From an alpha proteobacterium AAP38 (GTDB taxonomy: Bacteria; Pseudomonadota; Alphaproteobacteria; Azospirillales; Azospirillaceae), in contig LJHR01000007.1 in NCBI GenBank assembly GCA_001296005.1, positions 1 to 64,000 on the forward strand: a stretch of 64,000 nt of DNA. Direction: 5' to 3'. Positions 26,880 through 36,363 of this stretch are shown here, in pieces. The stretch's first letter is position 1, and the number at the start of each line of letters is the position of its first letter. Under the pieces are notes generated by a model that worked only from the letters and a program-made list of their open reading frames with translations, was not told the origin of the DNA and did not search any database. A program made the position numbers and the translations under genes.

Positions 26880-28571
26880 ATGAAGTTCTTCCGCAACCTT
26901 GCCGCACTGGCGGCACTGCTGCCAGCATCGGCGGGCACAACAGAGGCGATGGCCCAGGCCGCCCAGCTGGACAACCCGTCCACGCTGACGGTCGTGGCCA
27001 ATTTCTCCACCGGCTGGGTGCGCAACTTCAACCCGTATAACGAGACGACGCGGCTCTACAGCGCGCGTGAATTCGCCTATGAACCTCTGATCATCTTTAA
27101 CACCCTGCATAATGGCCGCCCGCACTACCGGCTGGCGACAGGGTACGATTTCTCCAAGGATCTGTTGAAGCTGACCTTCACCCTGCGCGACGGTGTGCTC
27201 TGGTCCGATGGGCAGCCCTTCACAGCCCAGGATGTCGTCTTCACCTATGAGATGTTTAAACGCTTCAAGGCGCTGGACACGCTGGACATCTGGGAACGGC
27301 TGGCCGCCGTGGAGGCTCCGGACGCCCATACCGTGGTCTTCACCCTGAAGCGCGTGAACGCCAACAGCCTGTATGAACTGGCCCGCATCCCCGTGGTGCC
27401 CAAACATATCTGGTCGAAGGTGGCAGACCCCGTCACCTTCACCAACCCCGATCCCGTGGGCACCGGCCCGATGACAGAGGTACGGCGCTTCACCAATCAG
27501 CTCTATGTGCAGTGCCGGAACCCCCATTACTGGGATGCGGCCAGCCTGAAGGTCGACTGCCTGTCCTTCCCGCAGATCGGCAACAACGAACAGCTTCTGG
27601 CCGCCGCCCGCAATGGCAAGCTGGATTGGTTCGGCGCCTTCATGCCGGATATTGAGCGCACCTATGTTGCTGCCGATCCCGTGCATCACCGCTACTGGTT
27701 CCCGCCCGGCGGTACCGTGGCCGTGAATTTCAATTTCGACAGCCCCAATCCGGGCAACCGCGCGGCCTTCCGCAATGTGAATTTCCGCCGGGCCGTCAGC
27801 ATGGCCATGGACCGCCGCGCCATCGTGGATATCGCGGGCTATGGCTATCCCATCGTCAATGAATATGCCTCCGGCCTGGGCCGTCTTTATCAAGACTGGG
27901 TGAACCAGGATGCCGAACGTCAATTCGGCAAATTCGCCAAGTATGATAAGGATGGTGCCCGCGCCTTGCTGGCCGAAAGCGGCTTCCGTGACGTGGATGG
28001 CGACGGCTATGTCGATAATCCCGATGGCAAGCCCATCCGGTTTGACATCCTGGCACCCAATGGCTGGACCGACTGGGTCAACACCACCCAGCTGGTGGTG
28101 GAGGGGCTGAACGCCATCGGTATCAATGTCCGCGTCTCCACGCCTGAACCCGCCTCCTGGGCACAGAAGCTGATCCAGGGCGATTATGACATGGCCATCA
28201 ATGGCTATTTCACAGGTGAGACGCCGCATCGTTCCTACGATACCGGCTTCCATTCCCGCTTCTCGGGCAAGACGCGGACCGCGCCGACGCGGTTCAACAA
28301 CCCGGAACTGAACGCCGCCCTGGACGCATTTGTCGCCACCATCGACCCGGATGAACAGCGCCGGTCCATGGACAAGGTGCAGATGATCCTGGCCGCCAAC
28401 ACGCCCTATGTGCCGCTGTTCAGCAACCCGATCTGGTACGAATACAACACGAGACGCTTCAAGGGCTGGTTCAACGCCGATAATCCGGTGGCCCGGCCCG
28501 ATGTGTTCGATGGCACGCCGGAACGGCTGCTGCATCTGCTGGCGCTGGAGCCGGTGAATGGCGGCGGCTGA
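26880..28571 (+). CDS. ABC transporter substrate-binding protein, family 5 (probable oligosaccharide type)
   Basis: 563 aa periplasmic protein with a signal peptide (about residues 1-26). Family SBP_bac_5 features are RNFNPYN near the start, AYEPLIIFN, the LRDGVLWSDGQPFTAQDV block and a calcium-loop-like DVDGDGYVDNPDG at about residues 379-391. Family 5 includes DppA/OppA/NikA and also cellobiose-, chitobiose- and xyloglucan-oligosaccharide binders. The RNFNPYN/YEPL pattern and the neighbouring nagZ favour an oligosaccharide ligand (inference). It is the first gene of a five-gene operon. Confidence 0.9.
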   Translation: MKFFRNLAALAALLPASAGTTEAMAQAAQLDNPSTLTVVANFSTGWVRNFNPYNETTRLYSAREFAYEPLIIFNTLHNGRPHYRLATGYDFSKDLLKLTFTLRDGVLWSDGQPFTAQDVVFTYEMFKRFKALDTLDIWERLAAVEAPDAHTVVFTLKRVNANSLYELARIPVVPKHIWSKVADPVTFTNPDPVGTGPMTEVRRFTNQLYVQCRNPHYWDAASLKVDCLSFPQIGNNEQLLAAARNGKLDWFGAFMPDIERTYVAADPVHHRYWFPPGGTVAVNFNFDSPNPGNRAAFRNVNFRRAVSMAMDRRAIVDIAGYGYPIVNEYASGLGRLYQDWVNQDAERQFGKFAKYDKDGARALLAESGFRDVDGDGYVDNPDGKPIRFDILAPNGWTDWVNTTQLVVEGLNAIGINVRVSTPEPASWAQKLIQGDYDMAINGYFTGETPHRSYDTGFHSRFSGKTRTAPTRFNNPELNAALDAFVATIDPDEQRRSMDKVQMILAANTPYVPLFSNPIWYEYNTRRFKGWFNADNPVARPDVFDGTPERLLHLLALEPVNGGG

Positions 28572-28653
28572 TCCATAGGGGCCATCGGCCCCCCATCGAA
28601 CCACACCACAACCCGCTTTCCTTCAGATCTTCGGTTTCGGGAGAGGACCCCCC

Positions 28654-29631
28654 ATGGCCTTCCTTCTCCGCCGGGTCGGATTCTATGTCGCCGCCTTTAT
28701 CGTTGCTGCGACGTTCAATTTCCTGATCCCGCGCCTGATGCCCGGTAATCCGGTCGACATCATGTTCGCCCAGGCGGGCGGCACCCTGCCGCCCGAGGCG
28801 CTGGCCGCGCTGAAGGAGACCTTCGGCTTCATTGACCAGCCCTGGCCGGCGCAGTTCGTCACCTACCTGAAAAGCGTGTTCACCTGGGACCTGGGCCTGT
28901 CGGTGAAGTTCCACCCGCTGACGGTGAATGAGGTGCTGTTGCGGGCCCTGCCCTGGACCTTGATGCTGGTCCTCACCTCCTCGCTGATCGCCTTTGCCAT
29001 CGGCAGTCTGGCCGGCATCCTGGCCGCCTGGCGGCGTGGCGGGTCGTTCGACAGTATCGGTGCGCCTATCGCCCTGATGATGCAGGCCATGCCGCCGCTG
29101 GTCACCTCTCTGCTGGCCTTGTTCCTGTTCGCCATTTACTGGCCCGTCTTCCCGACAGGCTACGCCTATGAGCCGGAGATCGATCCCGGCTTCACCCTGG
29201 AATTCTTCTGCTCAATCTTTAAACACGCCTTCCTGCCCATCGTGACCATGGCCCTGGCCCAGGTTGGCGGCTACCTGATCACCATGCGCAACAGCATGAT
29301 CAACCTGCTGGGCGAGGATTATATCGTTCTGGGCACGGCCAAGGGCCTGTCCGACCGCCGCCTGCGCATGGCCTATGCCGCCCGCAACGCCCTGCTGCCC
29401 ACGGTCACCAGCTTTGCCATGACGCTCGGCGCCTCCTTTGGCGGGGCGCTGGTGACAGAGGTGGTCTTCAACTATCCGGGCCTGGGCTACACCCTGTTTC
29501 AGGGGATCACAGCGCGCGATTACCCACTGATCCAGGGGCAGTTGCTGATCATGACGCTGGCCATGCTGACCGCCAATTTCATCGCCGACGTGCTTTACGT
29601 CGCCCTCGACCCCCGTCTGCGGAAGGGCTGA
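28654..29631 (+). CDS. ABC transporter permease, DppB/OppB type
   Basis: 325 aa inner-membrane permease. TM1 is at about residues 8-30, with five further segments, and the conserved N-terminal RLMPGNPVDIM block follows TM1. The EAA-like coupling loop covers VLGTAKGLSDRRLRMAYAARNALLP at about residues 226-250. GGAGAGGA lies upstream of ATG 28654. It lies 82 bp after the binding protein gene and 3 bp before its partner permease. Confidence 0.93.
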   Translation: MAFLLRRVGFYVAAFIVAATFNFLIPRLMPGNPVDIMFAQAGGTLPPEALAALKETFGFIDQPWPAQFVTYLKSVFTWDLGLSVKFHPLTVNEVLLRALPWTLMLVLTSSLIAFAIGSLAGILAAWRRGGSFDSIGAPIALMMQAMPPLVTSLLALFLFAIYWPVFPTGYAYEPEIDPGFTLEFFCSIFKHAFLPIVTMALAQVGGYLITMRNSMINLLGEDYIVLGTAKGLSDRRLRMAYAARNALLPTVTSFAMTLGASFGGALVTEVVFNYPGLGYTLFQGITARDYPLIQGQLLIMTLAMLTANFIADVLYVALDPRLRKG

Positions 29632-29634
29632 TCC

Positions 29635-30537
29635 ATGCGCGGCCTGCTCAACATCCTGCTTGCCAACCGGAAGGCCGCTATCGGTGCCGCCATCGTGGCC
29701 TTCTTCATCCTGATCGCGCTCGCCGCCCCCCTGGTGGCGCCATTCGACATCAACCAGCGCGTGGCCAGCCCGCATGAGGCGCCCAGTGCCGAACATGTCA
29801 TGGGCGCCACCCGCATGGGCCGCGATGTCCTGTCACAGACCATCCATGGCACCCAGACCAGCCTGATTGTCGGCTTTGCCGCCGGCCTGCTGGTCACCGT
29901 CCTGGGCACCGCCATCGGCGTCACCGCCGGCTATTTCGGTGGCAAGGTGGATGAGGTACTGAACCTTTTCACCAACATCTCCCTGGTCATCCCCAACCTG
30001 CCCTTGATGCTGGTGCTGGCCGCTTTCATCGGACAGACGGGGCCGTTCGTCATCGCCCTGATCATCGGTTTGACCTCTTGGGGATGGGGTGCGCGCGTCA
30101 CCCGCGCCCAGACCCTGTCCCTGCGTCAGCGCGATTATATCCTGGCCGCCGAAATGCTGGGCGAACCGGCATGGCGGATCATTGCGGTGGAGCTGCTGCC
30201 CAACCTGATCTCCATCATCGGCTTTAACTTCATCGGCTCCATCCTTTATTCGGTGATCACGGAAGCGACGATGGAGTTCTTAGGGTTGGGCGACCCGATG
30301 GTCGTGTCCTGGGGCACCATGCTCTATCACGCGCAATCGACCTCAGCCTTGCAGGTGGGGGCGTGGTGGGAAATGGCGGCCCCCTGTCTGGCGCTGGTGA
30401 TCTTCGGGTCAGGCCTGTCTTTGATCAATTTCGCGGTGGATGAGATTGCCAACCCCCGCCTGCGCACCCTGCGCGTGCCGGCCAAGGTGCTGGCCGCCCT
30501 GACCAACCGCACCGCCAACCAAGGGGGCCGGGCATGA
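29635..30537 (+). CDS. ABC transporter permease, DppC/OppC type
   Basis: 300 aa. It has the N-terminal OppC-type TM segment and the HVMGATRMGRDVLSQ block (about residues 55-69). The transmembrane core contains the coupling sequence RAQTLSLRQRDYILAAEMLGEPAW (about 157-180). It overlaps the first ATPase gene by 4 bp and forms a heterodimeric channel with the preceding permease. Confidence 0.93.
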   Translation: MRGLLNILLANRKAAIGAAIVAFFILIALAAPLVAPFDINQRVASPHEAPSAEHVMGATRMGRDVLSQTIHGTQTSLIVGFAAGLLVTVLGTAIGVTAGYFGGKVDEVLNLFTNISLVIPNLPLMLVLAAFIGQTGPFVIALIIGLTSWGWGARVTRAQTLSLRQRDYILAAEMLGEPAWRIIAVELLPNLISIIGFNFIGSILYSVITEATMEFLGLGDPMVVSWGTMLYHAQSTSALQVGAWWEMAAPCLALVIFGSGLSLINFAVDEIANPRLRTLRVPAKVLAALTNRTANQGGRA

Positions 30538-31364
30538 CCGAACCCATCCTGTCCGTGCGCGATCTCTGTGTCGATTACGCCACGCCCAACGGCCTGACCC
30601 GCGCCGTCAAAAACGTCAGTTTCGACATTTCTGCCGGTGAAGTGCTTGGTCTGGCTGGAGAATCCGGTTCCGGCAAAAGCACCGTCGCCTTTGCCATCGC
30701 GCGGCTTCACCGGCCGCCTGCCTTCATCACGGGCGGGTCGATCACGCTTGCCGGCACCGATGTCCTGGCCCTGAATGACCGGGAATTGCGGGCCTGGCGC
30801 TGGCGCGACCTGTCGGTCGTGCTGCAATCGGCCATGAATGCGCTGAACCCTGTGCTGCGCGTATCGGCGCAGTTTGCGGACATGTTCAAGGCGCACGGGG
30901 TATCGGGGAAGGCCGATATCCGTGCCCGCACCGCCGAACTGTTGCAGATGGTCGGCATCAAGCCTGAGCGCATGGATGATTACCCGCACCAGTTCAGCGG
31001 CGGCATGCGTCAGCGTATCGTCATCGCCATGGCGCTGGCGCTGCGCCCCAAACTGGTGGTGATGGACGAGCCGACCACCGCCCTTGACGTGGTGGTACAG
31101 CGGGAGCTGCTGGAGGAGGTAGCGGCCCTTCGCCATAAACTGGGCTTCGCCGTCCTGTTCATCACCCATGATCTGGCACTGATGAGCCAGTTCTGTGACC
31201 GGGTGGGCGTGATGCTGCGCGGGCAGTTGATCGAACTATCCACGCCGACCGCCATGATATCGTGCCCGCAGCAGGATTACACACGCCGCCTCTGGGCCTC
31301 CATCCCGCCCCTGCACCCGAAGCCCGGTGAGACGCTGGTCCGCATGAAGGAGACGCCGCAATGA
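30534..31364 (+). CDS. ABC transporter ATPase, DppD/OppD type
   Basis: 276 aa. Walker A GESGSGKST is at residues 42-50, the signature FSGGMRQRI near 158-166, Walker B LVVMDEPTTALDV, and the H-loop LFITHDLALM. The C-terminus lacks the full Cys-rich Fe-S motif found in many OppD/DppD proteins. It overlaps its neighbours by 4 bp on both sides. Confidence 0.93.
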   Translation: MTEPILSVRDLCVDYATPNGLTRAVKNVSFDISAGEVLGLAGESGSGKSTVAFAIARLHRPPAFITGGSITLAGTDVLALNDRELRAWRWRDLSVVLQSAMNALNPVLRVSAQFADMFKAHGVSGKADIRARTAELLQMVGIKPERMDDYPHQFSGGMRQRIVIAMALALRPKLVVMDEPTTALDVVVQRELLEEVAALRHKLGFAVLFITHDLALMSQFCDRVGVMLRGQLIELSTPTAMISCPQQDYTRRLWASIPPLHPKPGETLVRMKETPQ

Positions 31365-32266
31365 ACGGTTTGCCGGAACTGGGCACCCGCCCCGTGCTGG
31401 AGGCGCGCGGCCTAACGATGCGCTTCGGGTCCTTCTGTGCGCTCAACAATGCCGATTTCAGCCTTTATCCCGGTCGTGCCCTGGCGCTGGTGGGCGAAAG
31501 CGGATCGGGCAAAAGCACCTGCGCCAAGCTGTTGACCCACGTATTGACGGCCAGCGCCGGCCACATTTTCCATGCCGGCCGCGACGTCACCAACCTGACG
31601 GGGCGCAAGGCCGTTCTGGAATACCGGTCTGCCGTGCAGATGGTGTTTCAGGACCCGTTCGCGGCCCTGAACCCTGCGCACAATGTCGAACATCACCTGA
31701 CCCGTCCCCTGGCCCTGCACCGGCCCGATTTGTCGGCGGCACAGCGACGGGATGCGGTGGCCGACCTGCTGCGCGCCGTGGACCTGGACCCGGCCATTAC
31801 CCTGCGCAAGTACCCGCATGAAATGAGCGGAGGTCAGCGGCAGCGGGTGAACCTGGCCCGCGCACTGGCCGTCAATCCATCGGTGGTGATCGCTGATGAA
31901 CCCACCTCCATGCTGGATGTATCCATCCGCCTGTCAGTGCTGGACACGTTCCGCGATCTGAAGCGCGAACGCGGCATCGCCATGCTCTACATCACCCACG
32001 ACATCGCCACCGCCCGCTATGTGGCCGAAGAAACCGCCGTCATCTTCCGGGGCCGCATTGTGGAGCGTGGCCCCACGGCACAGGTGATCGACAGCCCGCG
32101 CCACCCCTACACCCGTCTGCTGCTGGCCGCCGTCCCGGAAGTGGGCAGCCCGTTCGGCGAGGGCAACAGCCTGGCCCCCCTGGCGGCGCAGGTGCGCGAA
32201 AGCTGTGAAGGGCCGGGCGACCTGCGGGAGGTGACGCCGGGCCACTGGGTGCGGTTCGCGGCGTGA
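31361..32266 (+). CDS. ABC transporter ATPase, DppF/OppF type
   Basis: 301 aa. Walker A GESGSGKST is near residues 45-53, followed by the FQDPFAALNPAHNV stretch typical of OppF. The signature MSGGQRQRVNLARAL, Walker B VVIADEPTSMLDVS and H-loop LYITHDIAT follow. It is the last gene of the importer operon and pairs with the preceding ATPase. Confidence 0.93.
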   Translation: MNGLPELGTRPVLEARGLTMRFGSFCALNNADFSLYPGRALALVGESGSGKSTCAKLLTHVLTASAGHIFHAGRDVTNLTGRKAVLEYRSAVQMVFQDPFAALNPAHNVEHHLTRPLALHRPDLSAAQRRDAVADLLRAVDLDPAITLRKYPHEMSGGQRQRVNLARALAVNPSVVIADEPTSMLDVSIRLSVLDTFRDLKRERGIAMLYITHDIATARYVAEETAVIFRGRIVERGPTAQVIDSPRHPYTRLLLAAVPEVGSPFGEGNSLAPLAAQVRESCEGPGDLREVTPGHWVRFAA

Positions 32267-32344
32267 GTTTCCGCCGGGACTGTCAATTGCTTGGCGGATA
32301 AACCTACCCTACCATCGACCGGTCACTCTGCCGGAGTTGCCGCC

Positions 32345-33004
32345 ATGACATTGGTCCTGTTTGGTCACCCCTTCTCCTCATACACGCAGAAGGTACTGAT
32401 CGCGCTGACGGAGAATGCGACACCGTTCGACTTCCGTTGCCTTGGTCCCGACCAGCCCGACAACGCAGCGGAATGGTTGAAGCGCTGGCCGATCCGTAAA
32501 TTTCCGCTGCTGGTCGATAGCGACCGGCAGTTGGCGGAAACCAGCATCATTATCGAGTATCTGCATCTGGCCCATCCCGGCCCCGCCCCCTTGCTGCCGG
32601 ATGATGCGATGGCGGCCCTGGATGTACGTTTCATGGACAGGTTCTTCGATCAGCATGTCATGAACGCCGCGCAGCATGCCGTTGATGGTGCCCTTACCGG
32701 TGATCCGGTAAAACGCCGCGACGGCATGGCCATGTCGGTAGAAAAACTGGAGCGTGCTTATGCGTGGCTGGAGACCTACCTGACTAACCGCACCTGGGCG
32801 GCAGGGGACACATTCAGCATGGCCGATTGCGCTGCCGCCCCAGCGCTGTTCTATGCCGACTGGACCCACCCCATCGCCAATGGCTACACGGCCTTGCGCG
32901 CCTACCGCACCCGCCTGCTGACCCGGCCATCGGTGATGAAGGCTGTGGAGGGCGGGCGGCCATACCGGCACTTGTTCCCTTTGGAGGCACCGGACAGGGA
33001 CTAA
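32345..33004 (+). CDS. Glutathione S-transferase family protein
   Basis: 219 aa with a thioredoxin-like N-terminal domain. The HPFSSYTQKV segment carries the probable catalytic Ser region, and the glutathione-binding turn contains KFPLL plus LAETSIIIEYL. An all-helical C-terminal domain with WAAGDTFSMADCAAAP, the usual GST N-capping/hydrophobic-staple region, follows. ATG 32345 has GGAG upstream. It converges with a second GST gene after only 9 bp. Confidence 0.88.
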   Translation: MTLVLFGHPFSSYTQKVLIALTENATPFDFRCLGPDQPDNAAEWLKRWPIRKFPLLVDSDRQLAETSIIIEYLHLAHPGPAPLLPDDAMAALDVRFMDRFFDQHVMNAAQHAVDGALTGDPVKRRDGMAMSVEKLERAYAWLETYLTNRTWAAGDTFSMADCAAAPALFYADWTHPIANGYTALRAYRTRLLTRPSVMKAVEGGRPYRHLFPLEAPDRD

Positions 33005-33013
33005 TGTCCAGCG

Positions 33014-33670
33014 TTACAAATCCTTATACGCATCCGGAAAATGCCGCTGCCAGAGGTCCACCACCCTCGGATCATGGTCCACCCGTTCGGCCACGGCCAC
33101 AATCCCTGGTGCCACCGCGCGGATGGCGTCGCGCCGGGGCGTCCAGCGGGTCATCATGCAGATATAGAGGTCAAGCGCCGTCAGGTCGGGCGTGCCCAGC
33201 AGCCACGCCCCCGGCGCCGGCTTCAAGGCGGCTTCCATATTCTTCCAGCAGAGCAGGATGCGGTTGACAGTGGATTGCTTCAGCTCCCCCGTCGCCTTCT
33301 CCCCCGACACCCACTGATCAACGAAATCGCGCACCGTATACATGGGATAGATGGCAGCAGGCAGATAGACCAGCCAGCGCAGGAACGATGCCCGTGCCGG
33401 ATCACTAGGCCCCGGACCCAGCCGGCCCGGATGCCGGTCCATCAGCCATAGCAGCATGGCCACCGACTCCGTCATCACAGTCCCGTCGGGCAGGACCAGG
33501 GTCGGCACCTGTACCAGCGGGTTGATGGCTTTCAGCGCCGTCAGCCCGTCTGACGGTTCCCACGGGCTGGCCTCCACATAATCGTAACCCTCGCCCGCTA
33601 GGATGAAGCCCGCCTCCACCACGGCGGAGCCACAGCCCGTGGCCCCGTACAGCATCGGTTTGCCCGACAT
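33014..33670 (-). CDS. Glutathione S-transferase family protein
   Basis: 218 aa. The N-terminal thioredoxin-like fold starts MLYGATGCGSAVVEAGF, in which Cys in the GCGS turn is a candidate catalytic residue. QVPTLVLPDGTVMTESVAML is the glutathione-binding block. The C-terminal helical domain contains WLLGTPDLTALDLYICMM. AGGGAG lies eight bases before ATG 33670. It is only distantly similar to the convergent GST at 32345; the two do not look like a recent duplication. Confidence 0.86.
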   Translation of the reverse strand: MSGKPMLYGATGCGSAVVEAGFILAGEGYDYVEASPWEPSDGLTALKAINPLVQVPTLVLPDGTVMTESVAMLLWLMDRHPGRLGPGPSDPARASFLRWLVYLPAAIYPMYTVRDFVDQWVSGEKATGELKQSTVNRILLCWKNMEAALKPAPGAWLLGTPDLTALDLYICMMTRWTPRRDAIRAVAPGIVAVAERVDHDPRVVDLWQRHFPDAYKDL

Positions 33671-33713
33671 GGTTCGTCTCCCTGGGATCGCCCGCCGCCA
33701 AGGTGAACACATC

Positions 33714-33788
33714 ATGAACGATCCCGCAAGGGCGCGATGGGACTATCTCATGGGAAAGCGCATTGCCCCCGCCCGCCACCGGTGTTAG
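33714..33788 (+). CDS. Possible 24-codon leader ORF before argB
   Basis: A short ORF with AAGGTG eight bases before its ATG ends 62 bp before argB. Five of 24 residues are Arg, including the rarer codons AGG and CGA near the start. It could be a leader peptide linked to arginine supply, or chance in GC-rich DNA. Confidence 0.2.
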   Translation: MNDPARARWDYLMGKRIAPARHRC

Positions 33789-33850
33789 ACACGACGCCGT
33801 TTGCCCGTCACAATCCCTGGCCCTGACGCCCCCGACCGGAGCCCACGCCC

Positions 33851-34765
33851 ATGACCGTTTCCGTCACCCCGACGCTGACCCGCGAGGAATGGCTCGCCAA
33901 GGCACAGACCCTGTCGGAGGCGCTGCCCTATATGCGCCGCTATGACGGCAAGATCATCGTCGTCAAGTATGGCGGCCATGCCATGGGCAACCCGGAACTG
34001 GCCCGCCAGTTCGCCAATGACATCGTGCTGCTGAAGCAGGTGGGCGCCTATCCCATCGTGGTGCATGGCGGCGGGCCGCAGATCGGCAGGCTGCTGGACC
34101 GGCTGCAGATCAAGTCGGAATTCATCGACGGCCTGCGCGTGACCGACAAGGACACGATGGAGATCGCCGAGATGGTGCTGTCGGGCAGCATCAACAAGGA
34201 AATCGTGGCCCTGATCAATGATGCCGGCGGCGATGCCATCGGCCTGTCGGGCAAGGATGACGACCTGATCGAGGCGCGCAAGGCCACCCGCACCAAACGC
34301 GACCCCGACAGCAATATCGAAAAGGTTGTCGATCTGGGCTTCGTGGGCGAGCCGTTCCGCATCAACCCGCAGATCCTGCACAAGCTGCGCAATGCCGGTT
34401 TCATCCCCGTCATCGCCCCCATCGGCATCGGCGAGGATGGCCAGACCTATAATATCAATGCCGACACGGCCGCTGGTGCCATCGCCGCCGCCATGGATGC
34501 CACGCGCCTGCTGCTGCTGACAGATGTGGCCGGCTTTTTGAACAAGAACAAGGAACTGGTGCCGGAACTGTCTGTGTCCGACGCGCGGGCCGCAATCGCC
34601 GACGGCACCGCCCAGGGCGGCATGATCCCCAAGCTGGAAACCTGCATCGACGCCGTTGTCGGTGGGGTCGAGGGCGCAGTGATCCTGGATGGCCGCGTGC
34701 CCCACGCCATCCTGCTGGAGATTTTCACCGAGGGCGGGGCCGGCACGCTGGTGGGCAAGAAGTAA
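33851..34765 (+). CDS. argB: Acetylglutamate kinase
   Basis: 304 aa amino acid kinase-family enzyme that phosphorylates N-acetylglutamate, the second step of arginine synthesis, in the cytosol. Seen here: [11 protein letters not shown] (about residues 37-47) binding ATP phosphates, VHGGGPQIG (about 74-82) binding the substrate, and [15 protein letters not shown] plus LTDVAGFL in the C-terminal half. The N-terminal helix before the kinase core and the 304-aa length resemble the arginine-inhibited hexameric ArgB type. GGAG lies nine bases before the ATG. The gene converges on glgA with a strong hairpin between them. Confidence 0.96.
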   Translation: MTVSVTPTLTREEWLAKAQTLSEALPYMRRYDGKIIVVKYGGHAMGNPELARQFANDIVLLKQVGAYPIVVHGGGPQIGRLLDRLQIKSEFIDGLRVTDKDTMEIAEMVLSGSINKEIVALINDAGGDAIGLSGKDDDLIEARKATRTKRDPDSNIEKVVDLGFVGEPFRINPQILHKLRNAGFIPVIAPIGIGEDGQTYNINADTAAGAIAAAMDATRLLLLTDVAGFLNKNKELVPELSVSDARAAIADGTAQGGMIPKLETCIDAVVGGVEGAVILDGRVPHAILLEIFTEGGAGTLVGKK

Positions 34766-34772
34766 ACGTTCA

Positions 34773-34806
34773 CACCCTCCCATTGGCGCCAGCCAATGGG
34801 AGGGTG
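34773..34806. terminator. Hairpin between argB and glgA
   Basis: A 15-bp perfect stem CACCCTCCCATTGGC / GCCAATGGGAGGGTG with a 4-nt loop GCCA, 7 bp after the argB stop codon and 17 bp before the glgA stop codon. There is no T-run on either side. Its CACCCTCCC arm echoes the repeat at 20711. Confidence 0.75.
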
Positions 34807-34823
34807 AGGGAACCACGCCCCCG

Positions 34824-36320
34824 CTACCCCCGCTCCGCCGCCGCCATCGCAGCCTTATACGTCTCCACATAATGCCGGGCCGACGCGCCCCAGGAGACGT
34901 CGCGCGCCATGGCGGAACGCTGAACCCCGCGCCAGCGGTCGGTCTGCGGGTGCAGGGCGAAAGCACGGTCGATGGCGTTGATCAGCGACGGAACTGTCAC
35001 AGGGCCAAAAGTGAAGCCCGTGGCCGTGCCATCCGACAGCGCATCATCGGTGCAGTCCGTCACCGTATCGGCCAACCCGCCCACACGGCTGACCAGCGGC
35101 AGGGTGCCGTAACGCAGCGCATACATCTGCGTCAGGCCGCAGGGTTCAAACCGGGACGGCACCATCAGCACGTCTACGCCTGCCTGCAACCGGTGGGACA
35201 GCGCCTCGTCATAGCCCAGCACCAGCCCGACCCGGCCCGGATAATGTCGCGCGGCCCCGGCCAGCGCCTGTTCCAGCGACGCTGTGCCCGTACCCAGCAC
35301 CGCCAGTTGCCCACCGCGCGCCACGATATGCGGGATGGCCTGCACCACCAGATCGATGCCCTTCTGGTCCGTCAGGCGGCTGACAATGCCGAACAAGGGC
35401 GCATGGATATCGGGCGACAGGCCAAAGGCGCGCTGGATATCGGCCTTGTTGGTCTCCTTGGCGGGCAGCGTGTCGGCATCGTACAGCGCACTCAACTGCG
35501 GATCGCGGGCGGGGTCCCAGGCATCGGTGTCGATGCCGTTCAGGATGCCATGCAGCACATCGGCGCGGGCGCGCAGCAGGCCGTCCATGCCGAAGCCAAA
35601 AATCTCCCCCTGGATTTCGGTGGCATAGGTGGGGCTGACCGTCGTCAACCGATCCGAATAGACCAAGCCTGCCTTCAGGAACGAAAGTTGGCTGTAAAAT
35701 TCAAATCCTTGGGGCGTGAACCCGTCCCAGGGCAGGCCCAGGGTCGGCACCGTCTCGGCCGGGAACAGTCCCTGGAAGGCCAGATTGTGGATGGTGAACA
35801 CCGTGCCCGGCCGTTTCAGCCCCGCCAGCGGCCAGAGCGGGAAATGCAGATGGGCCGCCGCCAGACCGGCCTGCCAATCATGGCCGTGCAGCACATCCGG
35901 CTTCCACGCGGCCCGGCCCGCCGCCCCATCTCCCGCCAACCCGATCAGGGCGGCGATGCGGCCCAAGGCGGCAAAACGCAGATGATTGTCGGACCAGTCC
36001 TTGCCATCCGGCCCCAGATAGGGATTGCCCTTGCGCCCGAAAAAGCTGGGGATATCCAGCGCATAGATGGTACCGCCATCCACACCCCGGCCCGCCACCA
36101 GCCGGGCCGGTGCCGCCGACGGCAAGCCGGGAAGCCCGCGCAGATCGCGCAGCACCTTGATACTCTCCAACCGGTCCAGAACCCCTGGATATCCAGGGAT
36201 CAAGGTTCGGACATCCACCCCTTCTGCCCGCAATGCCGCCGGCAAGGCGCCGGCCACATCCCCCAGACCACCGGTCTTCACATAAGGCAGGCATTCCGAC
36301 GTAACAAAAAGAACGCGCAT
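34824..36320 (-). CDS. glgA: Glycogen synthase GlgA (ADP-glucose dependent, GT5)
   Basis: 498 aa. It transfers glucose from ADP-glucose to alpha-1,4-glucan ends. The N-terminal KTGGLGDV motif (residues 15-22) binds ADP-glucose. [15 protein letters not shown] and the C-terminal [17 protein letters not shown] motif with its catalytic Glu are intact. ATG 36320 is selected because it begins the conserved MRVLFVTSE; an extension up to 36623 has no family similarity. Its partner glgC lies 3.4 kb away on the same strand; the LysR regulator start codon is 970 bp upstream. No branching enzyme or phosphorylase lies in the window. Confidence 0.96.
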   Translation of the reverse strand: MRVLFVTSECLPYVKTGGLGDVAGALPAALRAEGVDVRTLIPGYPGVLDRLESIKVLRDLRGLPGLPSAAPARLVAGRGVDGGTIYALDIPSFFGRKGNPYLGPDGKDWSDNHLRFAALGRIAALIGLAGDGAAGRAAWKPDVLHGHDWQAGLAAAHLHFPLWPLAGLKRPGTVFTIHNLAFQGLFPAETVPTLGLPWDGFTPQGFEFYSQLSFLKAGLVYSDRLTTVSPTYATEIQGEIFGFGMDGLLRARADVLHGILNGIDTDAWDPARDPQLSALYDADTLPAKETNKADIQRAFGLSPDIHAPLFGIVSRLTDQKGIDLVVQAIPHIVARGGQLAVLGTGTASLEQALAGAARHYPGRVGLVLGYDEALSHRLQAGVDVLMVPSRFEPCGLTQMYALRYGTLPLVSRVGGLADTVTDCTDDALSDGTATGFTFGPVTVPSLINAIDRAFALHPQTDRWRGVQRSAMARDVSWGASARHYVETYKAAMAAAERG

Positions 36321-36363
36321 GATCGGGTCCGGGCTTGTTGATCGCAGGGGGCGGGGCCGCCAC

